The notes: generated by a model from the letters alone, not told the origin. DNA of 33,838 bases from Terriglobia bacterium (GCA_020073325.1 JAIQFJ010000015.1:1-33838), one strand, 5' to 3'. Shown: positions 7,359 through 16,054, numbered from the stretch's first letter. Made by a program: numbers and translations.

Positions 7359-7852
7359 CATTCACGGCTTAAAAGGTTTTTGCAGATCTCCGCAGTCCAG
7401 CCATGCGCGTGCGACCACGACATCCACACCGCCTTCGCCCACTCCATCAGCTTCGCCTCGCGGCCCGGCCCTGGCGGTACTTCGAGCACGTCGCGAACAG
7501 TCAGCGATGCGCGCTGCTCCGGAATCTCGAATCGACCCCAGTCGCGTTTCACGCGCCCGAGTTCCATATGCGCGAGCTGCGCCTGTCGACCAGTCTGCCC
7601 CTTCTCGATCGCCAGATAAAGCCCGATCAGCGAAAACGCGATTCCGATGTTCGATTTTGTGATCAGCGAATGCTGCAACTGCCACGCGTCGACTGCATGC
7701 TGATGGATGAACCCGGGATCGCCGTGCGTCAGCGTGTACGCGGACAACTCGCCAAAGAGCCGCCAGCATTCGGGCGAGCTGTTGTGCCGCCCCTCCGGCG
7801 CGGTGCTGTCCGAAGGCAGCTCCAGTCCGCAGCCGGGGCAGAGCGAGGTCAC
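7358..7852 (-). CDS. DUF5946 family protein with zinc-finger-like N-terminus
   Basis: The 164-residue protein starts at GTG 7852, overlapping the ridA stop as GTGA; the ORF-track start at 8008 lies inside ridA and is wrong. It opens with SLCPGCGLELP, followed by a Cys in SSPECWRLFGE and the conserved FIHQHAVDAWQLQH segment, which I associate with DUF5946. The Cys and His residues could bind a metal. The middle (SNIGIAFSLIGLYLAIEKG) is a hydrophobic helix, and the rest is helical. Function is unknown; some relatives are annotated as hypothetical proteins only. Coupling to ridA suggests co-expression, not a shared pathway. Confidence 0.8.
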   Translation of the reverse strand: MTSLCPGCGLELPSDSTAPEGRHNSSPECWRLFGELSAYTLTHGDPGFIHQHAVDAWQLQHSLITKSNIGIAFSLIGLYLAIEKGQTGRQAQLAHMELGRVKRDWGRFEIPEQRASLTVRDVLEVPPGPGREAKLMEWAKAVWMSWSHAHGWTAEICKNLLSRE

Positions 7853-8232
7853 TTCGGCTGATAAGCGACGCAGTCGATTTCGACCAGCATGTCGCTGACA
7901 AACTCGCATGCGACGGTGGTGCGTGCGGGTCGATCGGTCCCGAAAAATTCGGTGTAGACCTCGTTCATCGCCTTGAAGTCGCCCGCGTTTTTGAGGAACA
8001 CGGAGCACTTCACGACATCCGCCATCGTTGCGCCGGCCGCATCCAGGATGCGTTTGATATTGGCCAGCACCTGGCGCGTCTGCTGCTGAATGTCGCCGCT
8101 GATGAGCTTGTCGGTGGTCGGGTCGATGGGACCCTGGCCGCTGACGTAGATAAAATCACCGGCGCGCACCGCGGGCGAATAGGGCCCGCGGGGCGTCGGA
8201 GCGTTGTGCGGGAAAATGCGCTCGATCGCCAT
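7849..8232 (-). CDS. ridA: RidA/YjgF/YER057c/UK114 family enamine/imine deaminase
   Basis: RidA proteins hydrolyse reactive 2-aminoacrylate and related imines released by PLP enzymes, giving keto acids and ammonia. The 127-residue protein has the family signatures: GPYSPAVRAGDFIYVSGQGP near the start, the middle VLANIKRILDAAGATMADVV, and RPARTTVACE, which places the carboxylate-binding Arg at residue 104. It is a homotrimer in known members. It begins 6 bases after the NYN-domain gene and overlaps DUF5946 by 4 bases, so it is the third gene of a leftward operon. Confidence 0.95.
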   Translation of the reverse strand: MAIERIFPHNAPTPRGPYSPAVRAGDFIYVSGQGPIDPTTDKLISGDIQQQTRQVLANIKRILDAAGATMADVVKCSVFLKNAGDFKAMNEVYTEFFGTDRPARTTVACEFVSDMLVEIDCVAYQPK

Positions 8233-8238
8233 AGAAAC

Positions 8239-9558
8239 TTAGTCGGTTTTCTTGCGGCGCGGACGGCGCGCGGCGCCGCCTCCGGCAGGTTTCGGAGCAC
8301 GCTTCCGCGCCGGAGCCTTCTTCGGCTTGGGCGGCGGCGGATTCGGCTCGAAGATGGTCGGCTGGCCTTCGACGTACGGCTGCGGCTCGTCTTCTTCCAC
8401 TTCCTCGGCGGCCGCTTCAGGCTCGGCCCGCGGCGGCTCGGCCGGCGGATAAAATTCCGCCCCGAGGTACACCAGCATGCCCTGTTCTTCGGTCGGCTCC
8501 AGGCGAACCACGGTCTTGTCCTGCGCGTAGTTCAGGAATTCCGAAAATTGCTGAAAGCCGTAAGCCGTCGGATCGAGGCTCGGCTGTTCGCCGCGGAACC
8601 AGTGTTCCAGATCCTCGATCGGACACCCGTTTTCGATCTCCAGGCGATGATTTTCCAGCACGTCGCGCAGCGGCGGCAGTAGATCCTCAGGCTTGAGGTT
8701 CGGCCGCTCCGGAGTGGTCGAGCCCTTGCGCTCGATGATATAGCGTCCGCCGGTTCCGCTCACGTTGACCAGCTCGGCGCGCTTCAGCTTTTCGACGAAA
8801 TCCGAAAAGCTCGACGCACCGTAGGCGCGTTCGTTGAAGGCCGAATCGAGCTGCAGCATGGTCGACTTCAATAAGCCAAGCTGCGGCTGCACGGCGCGAC
8901 GCTCCAGAACCTGAAGCGCGCGCTCCACCAGAGGCATGGCTTGGGAAAGCTCCAGCGGTGCCGGCCGCTGGCGGCGATCGCCGCGATCCTGCCGGTCCTG
9001 GCGATCCGGACGACCACCGCGATCGCGCGGCGGACGCTGCTCGCCCTGGCCTCCAAAAGCCGGCGCCATCGAACTGGGCGGCGCATCCGAAAGGAGCGAC
9101 TCAAAGCTGATGAACTCGTGGCAATTCTGCTGAAGAATGGTCGAGGTGAAGGCCTTGCCGCCCACCACAAACACGGTCTTGCCGTACTCCTTCAGTTTGT
9201 TGACCAGCGGAATGAAATCCGAATCGCCGCTGACGATGGCGAAGGCATTCACATGCGTATGCGTGAAGGCCATTTCCAAAGCGTCGAGCGCGAGATTGAT
9301 GTCCGCGCCGTTCTTATCGCCGCGCGGCGAGGGAATGCGCTGGACCATCTGCACGGCATTTTCCGCCATTTGTCGAGTTGCCCCGTCCTGGCGGCCCCAG
9401 TTCGCGTAGGCGAATTTGGCGACGATGTCGCCGCGTTCCTTGAGCGCTTCCAGCGCCAGGGATACGTCGAACTCACGTCGAAGCGTCGACTTGAGCCCGA
9501 TCTCGATGTTGTCGTAGTCGACGAACACCGCGATATTCAATTTATCTTGCATGAACAT
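8239..9558 (-). CDS. NYN (PIN-like) domain protein with two OST-HTH/LOTUS domains
   Basis: The 439-residue protein has an N-terminal LabA-like NYN domain (about 6-155): VFVDYDNIE supplies Asp14 and Asp16, GADINLALDALEMA supplies Asp86, and IVSGDSDF supplies Asp112 and Asp114. These form the metal-binding pocket expected of a PIN-like ribonuclease. An Arg/Gln/Gly/Asp-rich linker (about 172-200) follows, then two OST-HTH (LOTUS) RNA-binding domains at about 203-276 and 293-368, and a Lys/Arg/Pro/Ala-rich tail ending RRPRRKKTD. Predicted role: RNA-guided or RNA-targeted endonuclease in the cytoplasm; the target is unknown. It sits between a cobalamin-binding subunit and ridA. Confidence 0.9.
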   Translation of the reverse strand: MFMQDKLNIAVFVDYDNIEIGLKSTLRREFDVSLALEALKERGDIVAKFAYANWGRQDGATRQMAENAVQMVQRIPSPRGDKNGADINLALDALEMAFTHTHVNAFAIVSGDSDFIPLVNKLKEYGKTVFVVGGKAFTSTILQQNCHEFISFESLLSDAPPSSMAPAFGGQGEQRPPRDRGGRPDRQDRQDRGDRRQRPAPLELSQAMPLVERALQVLERRAVQPQLGLLKSTMLQLDSAFNERAYGASSFSDFVEKLKRAELVNVSGTGGRYIIERKGSTTPERPNLKPEDLLPPLRDVLENHRLEIENGCPIEDLEHWFRGEQPSLDPTAYGFQQFSEFLNYAQDKTVVRLEPTEEQGMLVYLGAEFYPPAEPPRAEPEAAAEEVEEDEPQPYVEGQPTIFEPNPPPPKPKKAPARKRAPKPAGGGAARRPRRKKTD

Positions 9559-9583
9559 TCTTTCTTCGGGAAGAAAGACGCAC

Positions 9584-9985
9584 TTAGGCGGCTTGCTTCA
9601 CCGAGCTGCGGATGAACTCCACAATTTCCTCCAGCGAGGCGCCGGGTTGATACACGGCGGCCACACCGAGGCGTTTTAAACTGGCGGCATCCTCATCCGG
9701 AACGATGCCGCCGACGATGACCAGCACGTCGGTCATCTGTTTATCTTTGAGCAACTCCATCACGCGAGGCACGATGGCATTGTGTGCGCCCGAAAGAATC
9801 GACAGGCCGATGACCTGCACGTCTTCCTGCAACGCCGCGTTCACGATCATCTCCGGAGTCTGGCGCAGGCCGGTGTAAACGACCTCCATACCGGCATCGC
9901 GCAGCGCGCGGGCGATTACCTTTGCGCCGCGGTCGTGTCCGTCGAGGCCGGGCTTCGCGACCAGCACCCGAATTTTGTGATCCAT
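9584..9985 (-). CDS. Cobalamin-binding small subunit (methylmalonyl-CoA mutase C-terminal domain type)
   Basis: The 133 residues form one B12-binding Rossmann-like domain, as in the C-terminal part of methylmalonyl-CoA mutase and related acyl-CoA mutases. Visible signature: [12 protein letters not shown], giving DxHxxG with His17 as the axial cobalt ligand; then SILSGAHN (SxL) and [10 protein letters not shown] (GG), the other two cobalamin-contacting motifs. It would pair with a separate catalytic subunit, which is not encoded within this window. First gene of the leftward operon: 25 bases separate it from the NYN gene. A TATAAT hexamer lies 60 bases upstream. Confidence 0.93.
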   Translation of the reverse strand: MDHKIRVLVAKPGLDGHDRGAKVIARALRDAGMEVVYTGLRQTPEMIVNAALQEDVQVIGLSILSGAHNAIVPRVMELLKDKQMTDVLVIVGGIVPDEDAASLKRLGVAAVYQPGASLEEIVEFIRSSVKQAA

Positions 9986-10044
9986 ATGTGAGCGTGAGGC
10001 TTTTCGCCGTCTACATGAAGAAGCCGGTGAAACCCTCTGAATTC

Positions 10045-10050
10045 ATTATA
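10045..10050 (-). promoter_or_regulatory. Candidate -10 box for the B12-subunit/NYN/ridA operon
   Basis: The minus strand reads TATAAT exactly, in an AT-rich patch within GC-rich sequence, which would place a transcript start about 50 bases before the B12-subunit ATG. No convincing -35 hexamer was found at 16-18 bases. Confidence 0.4.
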
Positions 10051-10077
10051 TATGGAACGCCGAACCGCGTGCGAGGA

Positions 10078-10507
10078 TCATTCCTCAAGCTTTAACGCGT
10101 AGCCCCAGCGCGAGGCAGCGTCACGGATGTACCGCTTTGTCTCCACCCCAAGAATAGGCCATAGCACGGCGAGCTTCGCTGACCGAGGCAGAAGCCATTC
10201 GAAAACCTTTATCCAGATGACGTTTATTGCCTCTGGGTCTCCGGTCAGGCAGATGCTCTCAAACAATTGGGGCCGGGCGGCCAAGAAAGTCGCTCGCTGT
10301 GTCCTTCTCAAGTTCGTGCATGAAAAGGGGCTTGAATACAAACCCAGCGAAGTTGTAAGGACTCGGCCGCTCGCCGTTTTCACTAATTTCGGAGGCGCAT
10401 CGCGGTTCCAACTCCGGGAGAATTCTCCTGAACGAGTCGATCAGGTTCTCGTGATCGATCCGATCGGGTCTGGACGGGCCTCTCATCATCGACCTGAGGC
10501 CGCTCAC
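10078..10507 (-). pseudogene. Frameshifted gene for an unrecognised helical protein
   Basis: Two minus-strand frames look like consecutive halves of one protein. The upstream half (frame from 10507) reads LIDSFRRILPELEPRCASEI and on to FMHELEKDTASDFLGRPAP, then stops. The other frame continues from about 10290 with QLFESICLTGDPEAINVIWI and ends RDAASRWGYALKLEE at 10078. Acidic, helical, and similar in feel to DUF7674-like small proteins, but I cannot name the family. The ATG at 10507 lies inside a hairpin repeat, so the true start is either an internal ATG near 10489 or has been lost. Base composition is less GC-rich than the neighbours, suggesting an acquired gene. Confidence 0.5.
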
Positions 10508-10555
10508 TCCGGTCGCGGTTCGTACCTAACGTTGAACCGCGACCAAAGGGAGCGG
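10500..10555. repeat. Hairpin repeat, GGTCGCGGTTC family, copy 1
   Basis: CCGCTCACTCCGGTCGCGGTTC pairs with GAACCGCGACCAAAGGGAGCGG across a 12-base loop; one true mismatch and two G-T pairs are visible. The same arms recur at 23047-23112. This is a REP-like intergenic element between the frameshifted gene and the amidohydrolase. Confidence 0.8.
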
Positions 10556-10569
10556 CGAGTGCCAATATG

Positions 10570-12189
10570 TTACTGATTGCTTCCCGCGCCCGACCGCACC
10601 GTCGGATACTTGATCCCCAACTGCTCCAGGTACGTGTCGTACTTCGCGGGATTGTAGTAGAGCTTCTTCATCTGTTCGCGATACTTCGCCATGGTGGCTT
10701 CGTTCAGCCAGATGGCCGGCTTATCGCCGTCGCGGACGAAGCTCTTGTACTTCACCACCTTGGTCTGGACATTGTTGTAGTAATCCCACGCCGACTTCAC
10801 CAGCTCCGGATGCGTCAGGATGTCGATCATCGTCATCGCCTGCACCTTGGCGCCCGCGATCACGCCCTTATGAGCGATCGGCGTCGCCATCGAGATCGCG
10901 TTGGCCCAGTTGTGCCCCGGACCTCCCGGAATGTTCGACGGGAACCGCAGCGTCACCGTCGGCAGGGTCCACGACACGTCGCCGATATCGTCCGATCCGC
11001 CCCCCATCGGCTGCTGTGCGCCCTCTTCCCCTTCCGGCCGCTCCTCGCGCGGCGGACGCATTTCCTGCAGCTTCGTCGCCAGGCCACGCACCGGCTGCTT
11101 CAGCTCGGCTTGAAATGCGCGCGCGAGTTTCTGATCGTCCTCCGACCATTGCGGCAGCCCGACCTTCTTGATGTTCTCGTACATGTCCTCCGCGATCGGT
11201 TTGCTGAAGTGCCCCGGCCACGCGCTGCCCAGCAGGCGCTCGGTATATTCCGTATCCGTCATCAACGTGGCGGCCTTGGCCATGTTGTCGCCAATCCGCC
11301 ACAGATTCATGATGTGGTCGTAATCGGCTTCGCGGAAGTAATACCAGACCGCCGCGTTCGGCGGCACGACGTTCGGCTGATCGCCCCCATTGGTGATCAC
11401 GTTGTGAACGCGCGTCGCTAACCTCAGATGCTCGCGGCGAAAATTGTAGCCGACATCCATCAGCTCCACCGCATCCAGCGCGCTCTTGCCGCGCCACGGA
11501 GCGCCGGCCGCATGGGCACTCTCGCCCTTGAACATGTACTCGATCGAAACCAGCCCGTTCTGCCCGCTCGGTCCCCAGCTCACGCCCAGATTGTTGCCGA
11601 CGTGCGTGAACAGGCAAATGTCGACGTCCTTGAACATCCCCGCCTTGACGAAATACGCCTTCGTGCCGACCAGCTCCTCGGCGACGCCCGGCCACAGGCG
11701 AATCGTGCCCTTGAGATGCTCGCGCTCCATCACTTTTTTCACCGCGATCGCCGCGATGATGTTCAGCGGCACGCCTGAATTGTGTCCCTCGCCGTGGCCC
11801 GGCGCGCCCTCGATCATCGGTTCGTGATACGCCACGCCCGGTTTCTGCGACGCCTGCGGAATATCGTCGATATCGGAGCCCAGCGAAATCACCGGCTTGC
11901 CCTCGCCCCACGACGCGACCCACGCCGTCGGAATCCCGGCAAAGCCGCGCTCAATCTTGAAGCCTTCTTTTTCGAGCACGCCGGTCAGGTATTTCGACGT
12001 TTCGAATTCCTGAAACCCGAGTTCGCCGAAGCTGAACACGCTATCGACCATCACCTGGGCCTGCTTCTTCATATGATCGATTTCGCCGACCAGGTCCGCC
12101 TTCATGGCGGCCTGCTTTTCAGCTGAAATCGTATTCTGCGCGAAAACTGTGCCGGCTAGAAAGAAAGCAGCGAGGGAGTACTTGAGCAT
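10570..12189 (-). CDS. Secreted M20 family amidohydrolase, AbgB-like
   Basis: The 539-residue protein has a signal peptide (MLKYSLAAFFLAGTVFAQ), so it acts outside the cytoplasm. It resembles AbgB-type peptidases, which cleave amides such as p-aminobenzoyl-glutamate; substrate here is unknown. Motifs: FGELGFQEFETSKYL, SLGSDIDDIP, GHGEGHNSGVP (metal-binding region), the catalytic WPGVAEELVGTKAYF, a dimerisation domain with KGESAHAAGAPWRG, and a C-terminal GPGHNWANA that supplies the last His. An inserted Pro/Glu/Gly-rich segment (PPREERPEGEEGAQQ) is unusual. The stop lies 14 bases from a hairpin repeat. The start at 12189 gives a perfect signal peptide. Confidence 0.92.
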   Translation of the reverse strand: MLKYSLAAFFLAGTVFAQNTISAEKQAAMKADLVGEIDHMKKQAQVMVDSVFSFGELGFQEFETSKYLTGVLEKEGFKIERGFAGIPTAWVASWGEGKPVISLGSDIDDIPQASQKPGVAYHEPMIEGAPGHGEGHNSGVPLNIIAAIAVKKVMEREHLKGTIRLWPGVAEELVGTKAYFVKAGMFKDVDICLFTHVGNNLGVSWGPSGQNGLVSIEYMFKGESAHAAGAPWRGKSALDAVELMDVGYNFRREHLRLATRVHNVITNGGDQPNVVPPNAAVWYYFREADYDHIMNLWRIGDNMAKAATLMTDTEYTERLLGSAWPGHFSKPIAEDMYENIKKVGLPQWSEDDQKLARAFQAELKQPVRGLATKLQEMRPPREERPEGEEGAQQPMGGGSDDIGDVSWTLPTVTLRFPSNIPGGPGHNWANAISMATPIAHKGVIAGAKVQAMTMIDILTHPELVKSAWDYYNNVQTKVVKYKSFVRDGDKPAIWLNEATMAKYREQMKKLYYNPAKYDTYLEQLGIKYPTVRSGAGSNQ

Positions 12190-12231
12190 AGGAACAGATT
12201 ATCACCGCCGCCGAAGGAGGGCGGAATTCAT

Positions 12232-12254
12232 CCCGCGCGGAGCTTCAGCTCCGC
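12232..12254. repeat. Hairpin with GCGGAGCT core, copy 1
   Basis: CCCGCGCGGAGCTTCAGCTCCGC contains the stem GCGGAGCT/AGCTCCGC with a 2-base loop. It spans the stop codon of the GNAT gene. A nearly identical copy (22 of 23 bases) lies at 15274-15296. It could end GNAT transcription, but no U-run follows. Confidence 0.75.
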
Positions 12255-12769
12255 AAACCGCGCGCCGTCAGCAAGAACTGTGTGACGCCCGCTTCCGATT
12301 TCTTCTCAATGACCTGCGTCTCTTCCATCAACAGCCGCAGCATCCTGCGATTTTCCGAAAGCACATCCGCCTTGAACCGGCGGATCCCGTTCGCCTCCGC
12401 CGCTTTGATCGTCTCGCGCAGCAAAATTCGGCCCAGTCCGCGACCCTGCCACGCGTCGACGATCACCAGGCTCAACTCCACCGTGTCCGCATCGTTGGTC
12501 CGCTCATACCGCCCGACCCCCACCAGTTCGCCGCCCGATTCCGCCACCAGCGCCAGCCGATTCGTGTAATTTACGTGCGATAAATAGCGAGCCATCCCCG
12601 GCGTCAGCTCCGGCATCGCCGTGAAAAATCGCTGATAAATCGACTGCGGACTCAAATGATGGAACAGATCGACCAGCACGTGGTCGTCCTCCGGCCGGAT
12701 CGGCCGGATGTGGACCTTCGCGCCATCCCGAAGCGTCACGTCGGATTCGAGTACGGCGGTCACGCCCAT
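12245..12769 (-). CDS. GNAT family N-acetyltransferase
   Basis: The protein shows the GNAT fold: RDGAKVHIRPIRPEDDHVLV at the start, then the beta4-beta5 strands ELVGVGRYER and VELSLVIVDAWQGRGLGRIL, where QGRGLGR is the acetyl-CoA pyrophosphate loop. It resembles the GNAT domain found after Pat-type acetyl-CoA synthetase-like proteins in acetylation of enzymes; the substrate is not evident. The ORF track starts at 12841, but that start lies in the divergent promoter region; ATG 12769 (MGVTAVLESD) gives 174 residues and matches where similarity begins. The last codons fall inside a hairpin repeat. Confidence 0.86.
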   Translation of the reverse strand: MGVTAVLESDVTLRDGAKVHIRPIRPEDDHVLVDLFHHLSPQSIYQRFFTAMPELTPGMARYLSHVNYTNRLALVAESGGELVGVGRYERTNDADTVELSLVIVDAWQGRGLGRILLRETIKAAEANGIRRFKADVLSENRRMLRLLMEETQVIEKKSEAGVTQFLLTARGLRS

Positions 12770-12864
12770 TTCGATGATCCCGCCCGCGGAAACGTCGCAT
12801 ATACCTCCATCGGGTCCCCTATTTGGGTAATGGAAATGCAACAGCCGGGGCGGATAATCGAACC

Positions 12865-15210
12865 ATGACCCCCGACGAGCTTCGTAAGATTGACGCCTAC
12901 TGGCGCGCCGCCAATTATCTTTCCGTCGGCCAGATTTATCTCTATGACAATCCGCTGCTGACCGAGCCTCTAAATGTCGCGCACGTCAAGCCGCGCCTTT
13001 TAGGACACTGGGGAACCACGCCCGGGCTGAATTTCATCTACGCACACTGCAACCGCGTCATCCGGAAATTCGACCTCGACATGATCTACGTCTGCGGACC
13101 CGGCCACGGCGGACCCGGCATGGTCGCGAATACATTCCTCGAGGGCACTTACAGCGAGATGTATCCCAACATCACGCAGGACGCCGAGGGAATGAAGCGT
13201 CTCTTCAAGCAGTTCTCCTTCCCCGGCGGCATCCCGAGCCACGCCGCGGCCCAGACTCCCGGGTCGATCAACGAAGGCGGCGAGCTGGGCTACTCCATCC
13301 TCCACGCCAACGGAGCCGTCTTCGACAACCCCGATCTGATCGCCTGCTGCGTGGTCGGCGATGGCGAGGCCGAAACCGGCGCGCTCGCCACCAGCTGGCA
13401 CTCGAACAAATTTCTCAATCCCGCCGTCGATGGAGCCGTCCTGCCGATTCTGCATCTCAACGGATACAAGATCGCGAACCCTACCGTCCTCGCCCGCATC
13501 CCGCGCGCCGAGCTGGTCGACCTGTTTGAAGGCTACGGCTACCGTCCCTACTTCGTCGAAGGGCACGAGCCCGAGCCGATGCATCACGCCATGGCTGAAA
13601 TGATGGACCGCGTCATCGGCGAGATTCGCTCCATTCAGCGCGACGCGCGCGAACATGGCTTCAAACATCGCCCGCAATGGCCGCTGATTATCATGATCAC
13701 GCCCAAAGGCTGGACCGGTCCCAAAAAGGTCGACGGTTTACAAGTGGAAGGCACCTGGCGGGCGCACCAGGTCCCCATCGCCGAGATCCAGTCGAAACCG
13801 GAGCACTTGAAAATCCTCGAAACGTGGATGCGCAGCTATCGTCCCGAGGAGCTTTTCGACGACCGCGGCGGTCTGATTCCCGAACTTCGCGCGCTGGCGC
13901 CCGAAGGCGCGCGCCGCATGGGAGCGAATCCGCATGCCAACGGCGGACTCCTGGTGAAGGATCTCGCGCTGCCCGATTTTCGGAAGTACGCCGTCGCGAT
14001 CGACAAGCCCGGGCAGCTGGTGGCCGAATCGACACGCGTGCTGGGAAATTTCCTGCGCGATACGATCCAGGCGAATCCACGAAATTTTCGCCTGCTGGGC
14101 CCCGATGAAACCGCGTCGAACCGGCTCGACGCGGTCTTCGAAGTCACCAATCGCGAATGGACCGCGGAAATCCTGCCCACCGACGATCATCTTTCCTTCG
14201 ACGGCCGCGTCATGGAAGTGCTCAGCGAAAACATGTGCCAGGGTTGGCTTGAAGGCTACCTGCTCACCGGCCGCCATGGCCTGTTCAATTGCTACGAAGC
14301 CTTCGTCCACATCGTCGATTCCATGTTCAACCAGCATGCGAAGTGGTTGAAGGAAGCAAAGTCGGTGCCCTGGCGCAGGCCGATTCCGTCGCTGACGTAT
14401 CTGCTCTCATCGCACGTGTGGCGTCAGGATCACAACGGCTTCAGTCATCAGGATCCCGGATTTCTCGACATCGTCGTGAACAAGAAAGCCGACGTCGTGC
14501 GCATTTACCTGCCCCCGGACGCGAATTGTCTGCTCTCTGTCGCCGACCATTGCCTGCGCAGCCGGAATTACGTCAACGTGATCGTCGCCGGGAAGCAGCC
14601 GGCGCTGCAATATCTGACGATGGAGCAGGCCATCGAACACTGCGCCGCCGGCGCCGGCATCTGGAGCTGGGCCAGCAACGACGCAGGCGGTGAACCCGAC
14701 GTCGTCATGGCGTGCTGCGGCGATATCCCGACGCTCGAAACGCTGGCCGCGGTCGACTTGATGCGCAAGCATCTTCCCGGCCTGAAAATTCGCGTCGCCA
14801 ACGTAGTCGATTTGATGGCGCTGCAGCCCCGCAGCGAACATCCGCATGGCCTGACCGACAGCGAGTTCGACTCTATCTTCACCGTCGACAAACCCGTGAT
14901 TTTCGCGTTCCACGGCTATCCCTGGCTGATCCACCGCCTGACCTATCGACGCCGCAATCACGACAACATCCACGTCCGCGGCTATAAAGAGGAAGGCACC
15001 ACGACGACGCCGTTCGACATGACCGTCATGAACGACATGGACCGCCTGCACCTGGTCAGCGACGTGATCGATCGCGTCCCCGGGCTCGCCAACAAAGCCG
15101 GCCACACCAAGCAAATGCTGCGAAACAAGCTGATCGACCACAAAATCTACATCGCGCAATACGGCGAAGACATGCCCGAAATCCGCGACTGGAAATGGCC
15201 CAACCAGTAA
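12865..15210 (+). CDS. xfp: Xylulose-5-phosphate/fructose-6-phosphate phosphoketolase
   Basis: The thiamine diphosphate enzyme splits xylulose 5-phosphate (or fructose 6-phosphate) to acetyl phosphate and glyceraldehyde 3-phosphate (or erythrose 4-phosphate). The 781 residues match the family (about 790-830). Visible: [38 protein letters not shown], the cofactor motif [19 protein letters not shown] (165-183), [22 protein letters not shown] and [15 protein letters not shown] 12865 replaces the ORF-track start at 12823, which would add 14 non-conserved residues. No acetate kinase or phosphotransacetylase is adjacent; rpiB and transketolase elsewhere in the window belong to the same pentose phosphate chemistry. 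Divergent from GNAT with 95 bases between. Confidence 0.97.
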   Translation: MTPDELRKIDAYWRAANYLSVGQIYLYDNPLLTEPLNVAHVKPRLLGHWGTTPGLNFIYAHCNRVIRKFDLDMIYVCGPGHGGPGMVANTFLEGTYSEMYPNITQDAEGMKRLFKQFSFPGGIPSHAAAQTPGSINEGGELGYSILHANGAVFDNPDLIACCVVGDGEAETGALATSWHSNKFLNPAVDGAVLPILHLNGYKIANPTVLARIPRAELVDLFEGYGYRPYFVEGHEPEPMHHAMAEMMDRVIGEIRSIQRDAREHGFKHRPQWPLIIMITPKGWTGPKKVDGLQVEGTWRAHQVPIAEIQSKPEHLKILETWMRSYRPEELFDDRGGLIPELRALAPEGARRMGANPHANGGLLVKDLALPDFRKYAVAIDKPGQLVAESTRVLGNFLRDTIQANPRNFRLLGPDETASNRLDAVFEVTNREWTAEILPTDDHLSFDGRVMEVLSENMCQGWLEGYLLTGRHGLFNCYEAFVHIVDSMFNQHAKWLKEAKSVPWRRPIPSLTYLLSSHVWRQDHNGFSHQDPGFLDIVVNKKADVVRIYLPPDANCLLSVADHCLRSRNYVNVIVAGKQPALQYLTMEQAIEHCAAGAGIWSWASNDAGGEPDVVMACCGDIPTLETLAAVDLMRKHLPGLKIRVANVVDLMALQPRSEHPHGLTDSEFDSIFTVDKPVIFAFHGYPWLIHRLTYRRRNHDNIHVRGYKEEGTTTTPFDMTVMNDMDRLHLVSDVIDRVPGLANKAGHTKQMLRNKLIDHKIYIAQYGEDMPEIRDWKWPNQ

Positions 15211-15247
15211 CCTGCAACCCCCGCCGTAATGCCGGGGCTCTCAACCA

Positions 15248-15309
15248 GTGGCTTGTCGCCACAAACAAGACAACCCGCGCGGAGCTTTAGCTCCGCATTG
15301 TCACGCGGG
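15248..15309. repeat. Two hairpins after phosphoketolase, including GCGGAGCT copy 2
   Basis: The 177-base gap 15211-15387 holds a small hairpin GTGGC-TTGTC-GCCAC (15248-15262) and then CCCGCGCGGAGCTTTAGCTCCGC (15274-15296) inside a larger stem closed by CGCGGG at 15304-15309. The second is a copy of the hairpin at 12232. It may act as a terminator for xfp, although no U-run is present. The remaining 70 bases up to the next gene hold its leader and an AGGAGG ribosome binding site. Confidence 0.7.
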
Positions 15310-15387
15310 CTGAAGCGGTAACGAACTCTCCGCGAGTAAGGCCGGAAACCCGATAGCATAGAGACACGTCCAGCCCAGGAGGTTCTC

Positions 15388-16050
15388 ATGCGGCTGCCAG
15401 CTTTGATCTTCGGTTCCGCGTTGCTCGTCCTCGCCGGCGACGGCATCCCGCCCCGCGCGAATGCCTCGGACTATCCCGCCCATCAGCCCGCCGCCCATGC
15501 GACCCTCGCCGCCGTGCGCGTGCCGCCCCGGCAGATCGAGAAAATGTTTTCCCCCGAAATCGCGCGGCAATACGTGGTGCTGGAAGTCGCGCTGTACCCC
15601 GAGAGCGAGTTCGACATCGACTGGTTCGACTTCAACTTGAAAATCGGCAACACCATCGCCCATGTCGAAAAGCCGCTGGATGTGACGACACCGTGGCCCG
15701 AGAAAACGCCTCAGCCGTCCCTGCCCGTCACCGTTCTTACCGAAACCGGCGTCGCCATCAGCCACACCAGCGATCCGGTCTACGGCCGCCACACCGATGT
15801 GGGGACCTATGAAAGCGTCGGCGTGACCAACGATCCGCGCGCCGCCGCGCCGCCACCTCCTCCGCCCGGTCCGGATCCAGTTGTCCTTGCGCGCCGCGTT
15901 CGCGAACGGGTGCTGCCCGAGGGTCCCGCGCGCTCCGCCGTCGCCGGCTATCTTTTCTTCCCCCAATACAAACGCCAGAAGAACGCGCCGCTCGAACTGC
16001 GCTGGTCCAAAGACAACGATTCCGCGACCCTCCGCATCCCTGAAAAATAA
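15388..16050 (+). CDS. Secreted protein of unknown function
   Basis: A strong AGGAGG lies 7 bases before ATG 15388, so the start is well supported. The 220-residue protein has a signal peptide (MRLPALIFGSALLVLAG, cleavage likely after RANA) and therefore enters the periplasm or beyond. Residues 60-75 read QYVVLEVALYPESEFDIDWF followed by an Ig-like beta pattern; a proline run (PPPPPP) near 155 separates a short C-terminal part containing GYLFFPQYKRQ and ELRWSKDN. I do not recognise the family. The beta-rich pattern and secretion suggest a cell-surface or binding role. The stop is 4 bases from the convergent patatin gene stop. Confidence 0.8.
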   Translation: MRLPALIFGSALLVLAGDGIPPRANASDYPAHQPAAHATLAAVRVPPRQIEKMFSPEIARQYVVLEVALYPESEFDIDWFDFNLKIGNTIAHVEKPLDVTTPWPEKTPQPSLPVTVLTETGVAISHTSDPVYGRHTDVGTYESVGVTNDPRAAAPPPPPPGPDPVVLARRVRERVLPEGPARSAVAGYLFFPQYKRQKNAPLELRWSKDNDSATLRIPEK

Positions 16051-16054
16051 AGCG

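Noticed and set aside
10868-11923. 351-residue minus-strand ORF in another frame of the amidohydrolase
   Set aside because: Gly/Arg-rich out-of-frame translation of a gene with intact M20 motifs.
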